Assembly (NCBI RefSeq): GCF_009363615.1
Contig: NZ_CP045384.1
Span: 1,052,501 to 1,116,500, forward strand
Origin: Ruegeria sp. THAF33
GTDB taxonomy: Bacteria; Pseudomonadota; Alphaproteobacteria; Rhodobacterales; Rhodobacteraceae
DNA: 64,000 bases
Direction of reading: 5' to 3'
The notes below the pieces were generated by a model that worked only from the letters and a program-made list of their open reading frames with translations, ran no database searches and had not been told where the DNA came from. The stretch's first letter is position 1, and every line of letters starts with the position of its first letter. Below are positions 44,094 through 52,247 of the stretch, piece after piece. Both the position numbers and the translations under genes were made by a program.

Positions 44094-46319
44094 ATGCCCG
44101 ACCTGCTGATCGAACTGTTTTCCGAAGAAATTCCTGCGCGGATGCAAACCCGTGCCGGTGAGGATCTGAAAAAGCGGATTACCGATGGTCTGGTCGAGGC
44201 CGGTTTGACCTATTCAAACGCGGCCGCACTGACCACACCGCGCCGCCTGACACTGGCGGTGGAAGGTCTGCTGGCGCAAAGCCCGACAATCCGGGAAGAG
44301 CGCAAAGGGCCCAAGGTTGGCGCGCCGGACAAGGCGATCGAAGGGTTCCTGCGGGGCGCGGGCCTGACCCGCGACCAACTGGAAGAGCGTGAGACACCCA
44401 AGGGCGCTGTCTATTTCGCCACCATAGAGAAACCGGGCCGCCCGGCCGCCGAGATCATTGCCGAAGTGCTGGAAGCCACCATTCGCAATTTCCCATGGCC
44501 CAAATCCATGCGTTGGGGCAGTGGCAGTCTGCGGTGGGTGCGTCCGTTGCATTCCATTCTGTGCATCTTGTCGGATGAATCAGGGGCGCAGGTTGTTCCG
44601 ATGCAGGTCGATGGCATTCGTTCCGGTGACACCACGGCCGGTCATCGTTTCATGGCCCCCAACCGGTTCTCGGTTACGTCTTTCGAGGACTATGCTGCCA
44701 AGCTGAAACGCGCATTCGTTTTGCTGTCACAGGATGAACGTGCCGAACACATCTGGAATGATGCGCAGAACATGGCTTTTGCCGCCGGTCTGGAAATCGT
44801 CGAAGACAAGGGACTGTTGGCCGAGGTTGCCGGGCTGGTGGAATGGCCTGTGGTGTTGATGGGGAAAATCGACGAGGAATTCCTCGAATTGCCGCCCGAA
44901 GTGTTGCAGACCTCGATGAAAGAACATCAGAAGTTCTTTTCGGTGAAGAACCCCAAGACCGGTCGGATCGAGCGTTTCATCACCGTCGCCAATCGCGAAA
45001 CCACCGACAACGGCGCGACCATTCTGGCCGGCAACCAAAAGGTGCTGTCGGCGCGTCTGGCCGATGCCAAGTTCTTTTGGGAAAACGACTTGCGCATTGC
45101 CAAAGCGGACATCACCCAATGGACCCGCGCGCTGGAGAACGTGACCTTCCACAACAAGCTGGGCACGCAGGCCGAGCGTATTGATCGCATCGCTGCTCTG
45201 GCCCGTGAACTGGCCCCGGTGACAGGCGCGGATGCCGATCAGGCCGAAAAGGCTGCGCGTCTGGCCAAAGCCGATCTGAGTTCCGAGATGGTCTATGAAT
45301 TCCCGGAACTTCAGGGGCTTATGGGGCGCTACTATATCAAAGCCGCAGGCGAAGACGCCGCCGTGGCCGCCGTAGCGCAGGAACATTATTCGCCTCTTGG
45401 CCCCTCGGATGACGTGCCGACCGCGCCACTGTCTGTAACCGTGGCTCTGGCCGACAAGCTGGACACGTTGACCGGATTCTGGGCGATTGATGAGAAGCCG
45501 ACTGGATCGAAAGACCCGTTTGCGCTGCGCCGAGCGGCATTGGGGGTCGTAAGGCTAGTGTTGGACAACAATTTGAGAGTTGGCCTAACCTCTCGAACGA
45601 TTGAGCGTCATTTGCTCGCTACTCTTATCGCGGTCAAAGGCAGTGAAGTACGTGCGAAAGGCGATGCTATTGGCCAAAGTGGGATAGCAGAATATCTGTC
45701 TAACGATCAGCTGAAGGAACTGGCTTACGCTGTCGTGGACAGCGATGGGGCGGCAACTGAAGAACAGCTTTTGGCACGACTGGACAAGGACAAGCTAAAC
45801 CTCCTCTCCTTCTTCCACGACCGCCTCAAGGTCTTCCTCCGCGACGAGGGCATCCGCCACGACATCATCGATGCCTGCATCGCGATGGAGGGGAATGACG
45901 ACCTCAACCTGCTGGTCAAACGTGCCCGCGCGCTGAATGCCGTGATCGCGACCGAGGATGGGGAAAATCTGGTGCAGGGGTTCAAACGGGCCAACAACAT
46001 CCTGACCCAGGCCGAGGAAAAGGACGGCGTGGAATACTCCTATGGCGCGGATGTGAAATTCGCCGAGACCGACAGCGAGAAGGCGCTTTTCGCGGCTTTG
46101 AATGGAGCGCAGACGCAGATCGACGTTGCCCTGAAATCCGAAGACTTCCCAACTGCAATGGCGGCCATGGCCGCGCTGCGCGGGCCGGTGGATGCGTTCT
46201 TTGAGGACGTACAGGTCAACACCGACAATGACGTGATTCGTCGTAACCGGTTGAACCTGCTCAGTCAGATCAGGCAGGTTTGTTCCAGCGTGGCCGATCT
46301 GTCGCGGATCGAAGGTTGA
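44094..46319 (+). CDS. glyS: Glycine-tRNA ligase beta subunit
   Basis: A 741-residue tRNA-binding subunit of glycyl-tRNA synthetase. The start (PDLLIELFSEEIPARMQ) and blocks such as MRWGSGSLRWVRPLHSILC, MKEHQKFFSV, and the late LSFFHDRLKVFLRDEGIRHD are family-typical. Between about 45545 and 45797 the codons change: CTA, AGA, AGG, CGA, ATA and GTA appear, the segment is richer in A and T, and the encoded part (residues about 484-568) is less familiar; a short CTC-rich patch follows to about 45870. The reading frame is open throughout, so the gene is intact. Confidence 0.95.
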   Translation: MPDLLIELFSEEIPARMQTRAGEDLKKRITDGLVEAGLTYSNAAALTTPRRLTLAVEGLLAQSPTIREERKGPKVGAPDKAIEGFLRGAGLTRDQLEERETPKGAVYFATIEKPGRPAAEIIAEVLEATIRNFPWPKSMRWGSGSLRWVRPLHSILCILSDESGAQVVPMQVDGIRSGDTTAGHRFMAPNRFSVTSFEDYAAKLKRAFVLLSQDERAEHIWNDAQNMAFAAGLEIVEDKGLLAEVAGLVEWPVVLMGKIDEEFLELPPEVLQTSMKEHQKFFSVKNPKTGRIERFITVANRETTDNGATILAGNQKVLSARLADAKFFWENDLRIAKADITQWTRALENVTFHNKLGTQAERIDRIAALARELAPVTGADADQAEKAARLAKADLSSEMVYEFPELQGLMGRYYIKAAGEDAAVAAVAQEHYSPLGPSDDVPTAPLSVTVALADKLDTLTGFWAIDEKPTGSKDPFALRRAALGVVRLVLDNNLRVGLTSRTIERHLLATLIAVKGSEVRAKGDAIGQSGIAEYLSNDQLKELAYAVVDSDGAATEEQLLARLDKDKLNLLSFFHDRLKVFLRDEGIRHDIIDACIAMEGNDDLNLLVKRARALNAVIATEDGENLVQGFKRANNILTQAEEKDGVEYSYGADVKFAETDSEKALFAALNGAQTQIDVALKSEDFPTAMAAMAALRGPVDAFFEDVQVNTDNDVIRRNRLNLLSQIRQVCSSVADLSRIEG

Positions 46320-46408
46320 AACCTCGGGCACGCAGCGATGCGTGCCCACAACGCCCTTGCACGAAGGGCGCAAGCGCTTATGCTGCAGGCAAATCAAAAG
46401 GTGCTGCA

Positions 46409-48949
46409 GTGCAGAATAATCCGCATACCACGCTCATTACATCCGATGCGCCGGTCACGGCCCATACCCATGGCGGGCGGGCCAAGTGTCTGCAGCGGCT
46501 GGTCCGACTGGACCTGCCGGTGCCCCGGACCGTCGCCTTGTCGTTTGATGCGGTCCATCAGATTGCGGAAGGCGACGTTCCGAACCTTGACGCGATCCTT
46601 GAGCAATTCGATCCCACGACCTTGCTGTGCGTCCGACCAAGTTCTGAAGATCCCGATTGGGGTGGGCCCGGTGCGGTTCTAAACATTGGCATGAATGATG
46701 CCCGCTATGTGGACCTGTCCGATACCATGGGGGCAGAGGCCGCTGCTGCGCTGTATCTCAGGTTCGTTCAAAGCTATGCGATCCACGTGGCGCGGCTGGA
46801 CGCGGATGTGTTCGATGACATCGACATGGATGGCAGCGAAGGCCTGCGCCATTCCCTGCGCGCGTACGAAGATGAAACGGACGAAGCCTTCCCGCAGGAC
46901 CGGGGTGAGCAGTTGATCGGGGTTTTACGCTCGATGGCCCGTGCATGGGACGGGACATCCGCCCGGCTGCTGCGGCAGGCCAAGGGGGCCCCGGCAGATG
47001 CCGGTCTTGGGCTTGTCATTCAAGAGATGATCCCGGGCGTCGGGCAGGGTGAGTGCGGATCAGGCGTGCTGCAACTGGTCGACTCCACCACCGGAATGCC
47101 GCAGATCACGGGGCGCTACCTGAGCCAGAGCCAGGGCCGGGATGCGCTGGGCGAAGATGTGGCAGCGCTGTTTCTTGAAAAAGACCCGCGAGGACCGTCG
47201 CTTGAAGAAGTCGCACCCAAGGCCTTTGCCGAGTTGAAAGAACAAGCCGCGCTGATGCGCGAAAAACTGCGCGAAGAAATGCAGGTCGAGTTCGTCATTC
47301 AAAACGGCAAAGTGCATATTCTGGATGGCGTCCGGGTTCAGAGAACGTCGCGCGCAGCGATGCGGATCGCCGTTCGTCTGGCTGAAGACGGGATCATACC
47401 GCCGCAAGAGGCGGTGATGCGTGTGGACCCCCATGCGTTGAATGAACTATTGCACCGGCAGGTCCATCCGGAAGCGCGGCGTGATGTGCTGACGACGGCC
47501 ATCGGCGCCAGCCCGGGCGCCTCAACCGGAAAGATCGTGTTTACATCCGCAGAAGCGCAGGCCAGTGCCGCGCGCGGAGAGGCATGCGTTTTGGTCCGCC
47601 GCGAAACCTCGCCCGAGGATGTGCGCGGGATGCATGCCGCCGTAGCGGTTCTGACGGAAAAGGGCGGCATGACTAGCCACGCTGCCGTGATTGGTCGTGG
47701 ACTTGGCCTGCCCTGTATCGTTGGTGCCTCAGACATGCGGTTCCAGACCAAAAAGAAGATGCTGACCGCACCCGATGGTCGTGTTTTCAAAACCGGCGAT
47801 GTTCTGACCATCGATGGCAGTTCCGGTCAGGTGCTGGCAGGGCAGCCAGCCATGCTTGAGGCCGCGTTGGATGATTGTTTTCAGACATTGATGGCCTGGG
47901 CCGATGCCGAGCGTGATATTGACATCCGCGCCAATGCCGACACGCCGGCCGATGCGCAGACGGCGCGCAATTTTCAGGCTCAGGGGATCGGCCTGTGCCG
48001 GACGGAACATATGTTCTTTGAACCCGGTCGCCTGATCGTGATGCGCGAGATGATTTTTGCGCAAACGTCTTCGGGCAGGGCGGCCGTGCTGGAACGTTTG
48101 CTTCCGATGCAACGCGAAGACTTTGTTCAACTGTTCAGAATCATGGAAGGGCAGCCTGTCTGCATTCGCCTGTTCGACCCGCCTTTGCACGAGTTCCTGC
48201 CCACCACGCGCAGCGGTCAACGGGAATTGGCCGAGGCTCTGGATTTGCCGGTTTCCGATGTCGAACGCCGGGTCAATGCGATGACTGAATACAACCCGAT
48301 GCTGGGTTTGCGCGGCGTTCGTCTGGGCGTAACGGTGCCGGAAATTTATGACATGCAAGCGCGCGCGATCTTTGAAGCCACGCTTGATGCCAGAAAGAAC
48401 GGCGCCCCGGTCGTGCCCGAAGTGATGATCCCGCTGGTCTCTGCGAAACGAGAGGTCGAACTGGTCAAGTCCCGCATCGATTCGGTGGCGGCCGCGGTCG
48501 CGTCAGAACGAGGGCAGGAATTTGAATATCGGCTTGGTGTGATGGTTGAAACCCCGCGTGCCTGTCTGCGCGCGGAAGAGATCGCCCCGCAGACCGCGTT
48601 CATGAGTTTCGGTACCAATGACCTGACGCAGATGACCTATGGTCTGTCCCGCGACGATGCCGGCCGGTTCATGTCCGCCTATGTTCGCCAGGGTGTCTTC
48701 GGCGAAGATCCGTTTCACGTTCTTGATCCGGATGGGGTCGGGGAATTGCTGAAGCTGGGAGCCGAGCGGGGACGAGCCGCGAAACCGGATGTAACCCTTT
48801 CGGTTTGCGGAGAGCACGGCGGAAACCCCGAATCAATCGCCATTTGCAGGGATCTGGGGTTCGACTATGTTTCGTGTTCGCCGTTCCGGGTTCCTGTCGC
48901 TCGGCTGGCTGCCGCTCAACTGGCGATTTCCTCCAGACTTGGGGGTTGA
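46409..48949 (+). CDS. ppdK: Pyruvate, phosphate dikinase-family protein
   Basis: An 846-residue enzyme with PPDK layout: N-terminal ATP-grasp region, swivelling phosphohistidine domain with His at about 424 (EKGGMTSHAAVIGRG), and a C-terminal PEP/pyruvate barrel (GLCRTEHMFFE, MIPLVSAKREVELV, FGTNDLTQMTYG, catalytic Cys about 800 in LSVCGEHGG). It interconverts pyruvate + ATP + phosphate and PEP. The N-terminal third is divergent (THGGRAKCLQRLVRLDLPVP) and lacks the usual TRNP motif, so nucleotide use could differ. A GTG at 46409 is used as start because AAAAGG lies 7 bases upstream; the frame continues upstream into glyS without family sequence. Confidence 0.85.
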   Translation: MQNNPHTTLITSDAPVTAHTHGGRAKCLQRLVRLDLPVPRTVALSFDAVHQIAEGDVPNLDAILEQFDPTTLLCVRPSSEDPDWGGPGAVLNIGMNDARYVDLSDTMGAEAAAALYLRFVQSYAIHVARLDADVFDDIDMDGSEGLRHSLRAYEDETDEAFPQDRGEQLIGVLRSMARAWDGTSARLLRQAKGAPADAGLGLVIQEMIPGVGQGECGSGVLQLVDSTTGMPQITGRYLSQSQGRDALGEDVAALFLEKDPRGPSLEEVAPKAFAELKEQAALMREKLREEMQVEFVIQNGKVHILDGVRVQRTSRAAMRIAVRLAEDGIIPPQEAVMRVDPHALNELLHRQVHPEARRDVLTTAIGASPGASTGKIVFTSAEAQASAARGEACVLVRRETSPEDVRGMHAAVAVLTEKGGMTSHAAVIGRGLGLPCIVGASDMRFQTKKKMLTAPDGRVFKTGDVLTIDGSSGQVLAGQPAMLEAALDDCFQTLMAWADAERDIDIRANADTPADAQTARNFQAQGIGLCRTEHMFFEPGRLIVMREMIFAQTSSGRAAVLERLLPMQREDFVQLFRIMEGQPVCIRLFDPPLHEFLPTTRSGQRELAEALDLPVSDVERRVNAMTEYNPMLGLRGVRLGVTVPEIYDMQARAIFEATLDARKNGAPVVPEVMIPLVSAKREVELVKSRIDSVAAAVASERGQEFEYRLGVMVETPRACLRAEEIAPQTAFMSFGTNDLTQMTYGLSRDDAGRFMSAYVRQGVFGEDPFHVLDPDGVGELLKLGAERGRAAKPDVTLSVCGEHGGNPESIAICRDLGFDYVSCSPFRVPVARLAAAQLAISSRLGG

Positions 48950-49136
48950 CAGGGGCTGAAAACCCAAGGATTAGTGGGTTATCAGAACACTCGCAGGCGA
49001 AATTTATCTTCGCTGCGGGCAAGATTCCACTTGCATTTTCCGAAAGACTGGACCTTTGCGCTCGATTGCGTTAGATGCCTCGTCGCGCCCGCCGGGGGAG
49101 GGTATGGCGCGTGAAGTGCCTGTGCGAGGTTATCTG

Positions 49137-49778
49137 ATGCTACGTTACATAATGGCTGTTGCCACAATGGCGGCAACCGTGCTGCCGAGTGCGTCCTTCG
49201 CCGAGAGGGAAGCAATTGATACTGCAAAGAAAGAACTTGTCGCCCGCAGCGAATTGCCGGCGCAAAGCTTTCGCGACTATTTCAAACTGTTCCAGCCGCG
49301 CAAGGCGGCCAAACCTGTTGAAGTAACATACTCCAAGGACTGGCTTGACCAACAGCCCAAGGCGACCGGTGACGAAAACTGGAAGTGCCTGTCCGAGGCG
49401 CTGTACTTCGAAGCGCGAGGCGAAAGCGTGCGTGGTCAGTTTGCGGTGGCCGAGGTCATTCTGAACCGGGTCAAAAGCAGCCGCTTTCCAAGTTCACTGT
49501 GTGGTGTGATCCGCCAGGGCACCGGCAAGAAATACCAGTGCCAGTTCACCTATACATGTGACGGTCGCAAAGAGGTCATCCACGAGAAGAAAGCGTATGA
49601 GCGCGTGTCCAAGGTCGCTCGGGCGGCCATTGATGGTATCGGCCATGAGCTGACCGAAGGGGCGACGCACTACCACACGACCGCGGTTCGGCCATCTTGG
49701 TCGCGGGTCTATAAACAGACTGCGCGGATCGGTGTGCACATTTTCTACCGCCACAACTATCGGACAGCGAGCAACTGA
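49137..49778 (+). CDS. SleB-type cell wall hydrolase
   Basis: A 213-residue exported peptidoglycan hydrolase. Signal peptide MLRYIMAVATMAATVLPSAS is cut after SFA. The C-terminal 120 residues form a Hydrolase_2 (SleB) domain: LSEALYFEARGESVRGQFAV with the catalytic Glu, EVILNRVKSSRFPSSLCGVI, CQFTYTCDG, and GATHYHTTAVRPSW. It probably acts as a lytic transglycosylase or amidase in wall turnover. Start at 49137 gives a clean signal peptide and has GAGG upstream; an in-frame ATG at 49104 is an alternative. It lies 187 bp after the PPDK gene. Confidence 0.88.
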   Translation: MLRYIMAVATMAATVLPSASFAEREAIDTAKKELVARSELPAQSFRDYFKLFQPRKAAKPVEVTYSKDWLDQQPKATGDENWKCLSEALYFEARGESVRGQFAVAEVILNRVKSSRFPSSLCGVIRQGTGKKYQCQFTYTCDGRKEVIHEKKAYERVSKVARAAIDGIGHELTEGATHYHTTAVRPSWSRVYKQTARIGVHIFYRHNYRTASN

Positions 49779-49800
49779 TTGACGCACCCGCGCTGGAAGC

Positions 49801-49832
49801 TTGATGGCGCGTGGCAGGTCGCAGTCTATATT
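49801..49832 (+). promoter_or_regulatory. Possible promoter of the multicopper oxidase gene
   Basis: TTGATG (49801-49806) with an 18- to 20-bp gap to TCTATATT (49825-49832). If used, transcription would start near 49838, inside the hairpin that covers the ribosome site. Tentative. Confidence 0.35.
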
Positions 49833-49852
49833 ACGGGCCAGGAGGCCCGTAA
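49831..49852 (+). promoter_or_regulatory. Perfect hairpin enclosing the Shine-Dalgarno of the multicopper oxidase gene
   Basis: Nine-base arms TTACGGGCC (49831-49839) and GGCCCGTAA (49844-49852) surround an AGGA loop. The ribosome site AGGAGG (49840-49845) is partly in the loop and partly in the GC-rich stem, and the last A is the first base of the start codon. In RNA this should restrain translation; as DNA it is an 18-base palindrome that could also be an operator. Confidence 0.6.
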
Positions 49853-51225
49853 TGCTTTTCACCCGACGACACATTCTGAAAACAGCCGCCGCAGTCGCCA
49901 TTTTGCCGGTCGCGGCCGAGGCTGGTTATCCGCCGCTCAAGGCGCGTCTGAGCCGACAGCGCGTTGCGCCCGATGGGTTTCCTGACACGACGGTCTGGAG
50001 TTACGGTGACACAGTCCCCGGTACGATCATAAAGGTCGATCAGGGCGCACGCGTTCAGCGCAAGCTGGTGAATGACCTTCCCCAACCCACATCGGTGCAT
50101 TGGCACGGAATACGCATCGATAACGCCATGGATGGTGTGCCCGGCCTGACGCAGGATGTTGTCGAACCGGGCGGCACTTTTGACTATGATTTCGTTGTCC
50201 CGGATGCGGGCACCTATTGGTACCACGCGCACAACCAGTCGATGGAACAAGTTGCCCGCGGGCTTTACGGGCCGCTGATCGTTGCAGAGGCCACGGCACC
50301 GGATGTCGATCAGGATCTGGTGCTGATGTTGGATGATTGGCGGTTGAACCCTGAGACCGCGCAGATAACGGATGATTTCGACAATGGCCATGATCTGAGC
50401 CATGCAGGTCGGATTGGGAACATCCTGACCGTCAACGGATCATTCGATCCCGCGTTTGCGGTACGCAGAAACGAGCGACTGCGACTTCGATTGGTCAACG
50501 CGTCCAATGCCCGGATATTTGATCTGGATCTTGATGGTCTTTCGGGGTGGATCGTCGCCTTGGATGGAATGCCCGTGGAAACACCGCTGCGGCTGTCGGG
50601 CTCTTTCCCGCTAGCACCTGCGCAGCGTGCGGATCTGATTGTGGATGTCGTCACCGAGGGCGAAACGGCAAGCCTGGTCAGCGTCGAAAGAGATGGTTCC
50701 TTTGGGCTGGCACGGTTCGAGGTTGGTGGAAACGCTGCCGGGGCGCACAGGCACGGCGTGTCAGCATTGCCGTCTAACCCTTTGCCTGAGATCGGAAATC
50801 TTCAAAATTCCAGAACGCACCGGATGGTTCTGCAAGGTGGCGCAATGCGCTGGCTGGAAAGCGCCCGGCTGGGTGATACGGAACTGTCGGGCCGCGAGCT
50901 GGCGCAATTGGGCAAATTCTGGGCGCTGAACGGTTACGCCGAGCGCCCCGAAGATCCGTTTCTGGATGCGACCGTCGGCAGTTTGCACAGGATCGAGTTC
51001 GTGAATGAAACCGCATTTCCGCACGCAATGCATCTGCACGGGCATCACTTCCGGCTGATCATGGACGATGGATCTCTGGGCCCCTGGCGTGATACCGTTC
51101 TGGTCGGGCGGGGACAGGCGCGCCAAATCGCATTGATCGCGGACAATCCCGGGGATTGGTTGCTGCATTGTCATATGCTTGGGCACGCTGCTTCCGGGAT
51201 GATGAGCTGGTTTCGGGTCTCGTGA
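49852..51225 (+). CDS. Tat-exported multicopper oxidase
   Basis: A 457-residue periplasmic oxidase of the CueO/laccase type. The N-terminus carries a twin-arginine signal (TRRHILKTAAAVAILPVAA, cut near AEA). All copper motifs are present: HWHGIR (83-88), WYHAHNQS (123-130), HAMHLHGHHF and HCHMLGHAASGMM with type 1 ligands and the axial Met at the C-terminus. The likely roles are cuprous iron or phenol oxidation and copper tolerance; no methionine-rich CueO insert is evident. The ATG at 49852 follows AGGAGG and lies at the edge of a perfect hairpin that may control it. Confidence 0.93.
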   Translation: MLFTRRHILKTAAAVAILPVAAEAGYPPLKARLSRQRVAPDGFPDTTVWSYGDTVPGTIIKVDQGARVQRKLVNDLPQPTSVHWHGIRIDNAMDGVPGLTQDVVEPGGTFDYDFVVPDAGTYWYHAHNQSMEQVARGLYGPLIVAEATAPDVDQDLVLMLDDWRLNPETAQITDDFDNGHDLSHAGRIGNILTVNGSFDPAFAVRRNERLRLRLVNASNARIFDLDLDGLSGWIVALDGMPVETPLRLSGSFPLAPAQRADLIVDVVTEGETASLVSVERDGSFGLARFEVGGNAAGAHRHGVSALPSNPLPEIGNLQNSRTHRMVLQGGAMRWLESARLGDTELSGRELAQLGKFWALNGYAERPEDPFLDATVGSLHRIEFVNETAFPHAMHLHGHHFRLIMDDGSLGPWRDTVLVGRGQARQIALIADNPGDWLLHCHMLGHAASGMMSWFRVS

Positions 51226-51326
51226 CGCCGCATTCGGCGGTTGGAATGGCGCTTGTTTGAATGCTATAGGCCCTCGCGACGCCTATAGTAGGCAAACTAT
51301 GCAACGAGCCCGAAAAGGCCTGACCC

Positions 51327-52247
51327 ATGAGTTCTGAAATCCGTCTGGCATTCGCACACCCGTCCGAACGGTCCGAGGCGACGTCTCCTCGGGGGCCGTT
51401 GGATCGTATCTCGTTGCGCGACCATATCGTCGAAGTCGAAATCGGTGCCTTCCAGGCCGAGCGGGGAACAACCCAGCGGATCTGCTTCAACATCGTGGTC
51501 GAAGTCCGACCTCTGACAGACCCGATTGATGATGATGTGGATCGCATCCTGTCATATGACCGCGTAACGGAATCCATCGCCTATGAGCTGGCGGCCGAGC
51601 GCCTGAACCTGCTTGAGACATTGGCCGAACGCGTTGCGGAACGCATCCTGCTTGAACCTCAGGCTGTAAGAGTCTTTGTTCGCATCGAAAAACTGGATCG
51701 GGGCCCGGGTGCGTTGGGGGTTGAGATCGTGCGCGGAAAAGACTCGGTCCATCATGAGGTGGCCGAAGAAGAACGCCCGCATCCCCGCCTTGTCTTCCTG
51801 TCGAATGACGCCATCGCCTCGGAAAACCTGAAGGGTTGGATCGATCAGTTGGAGAACCGCCAGCGCCCGCTGATCCTGTGTGTCGGGGCGTCCGACCTGG
51901 CCGCTCCGCAAACGGGTCATGCGATGACGCAACGCCGAATTGACCTGTTGGCAATTGAACAGAATGCCTGGGTTCTGGCGGCACGGGACCATCGCTGTGT
52001 GGTGGTCTCAACGCGGACCGAATTGGATTGGGCGATGAAGAATGGCCAGATCTGTGTCTGGGCCCCATCCAAGATCGTACTGGATGCCGTTGACGGCCCG
52101 TCTGCCGCCCCGTCGGATGCCGTGGCGCTGGCTGCATGGTTCGCGGCGACCTTTGAAGCGAGCGAAATGATGGTGATCGGCGGCGCATTGCCGACGGAAC
52201 CCAAAACGCCTTTGCGCGCTGTAGCGGTGGATCAGGCCCAGCTGTGA
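51327..52247 (+). CDS. folB: Dihydroneopterin aldolase with extra C-terminal domain
   Basis: A 306-residue protein. Residues about 25-135 are a FolB domain (LDRISLRDHIVEVEIGAFQA, YDRVTESIAYELAAERLNLL, TLAERVAERILLEP, VRVFVRIEKLDRGPGALGVE), which cleaves dihydroneopterin to the FolK substrate. Residues about 150-306 are an additional alpha/beta domain (RLVFLSNDAIASENLKGW, RPLILCVGASDLA, QNAWVLAARDHRCVVVSTRT, ICVWAPSKIVLDAV) that I do not recognise; it is not FolK, as there is no pyrophosphokinase signature. FolB alone is about 120 residues. Its stop overlaps the folP GTG start (GTGA). Confidence 0.88.
   Translation: MSSEIRLAFAHPSERSEATSPRGPLDRISLRDHIVEVEIGAFQAERGTTQRICFNIVVEVRPLTDPIDDDVDRILSYDRVTESIAYELAAERLNLLETLAERVAERILLEPQAVRVFVRIEKLDRGPGALGVEIVRGKDSVHHEVAEEERPHPRLVFLSNDAIASENLKGWIDQLENRQRPLILCVGASDLAAPQTGHAMTQRRIDLLAIEQNAWVLAARDHRCVVVSTRTELDWAMKNGQICVWAPSKIVLDAVDGPSAAPSDAVALAAWFAATFEASEMMVIGGALPTEPKTPLRAVAVDQAQL

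Noticed and set aside
43065..44147. Minus-strand 360-codon frame opposite gltS
   Set aside because: His/Arg/Gln-rich shadow of a membrane transporter gene.
48947..48975. TTGACA-N17-GATTAG after the PPDK gene as a promoter of the SleB-type gene
   Set aside because: The -10 element is poor and the -35 overlaps the PPDK stop codon; it may be real but cannot be told from chance.
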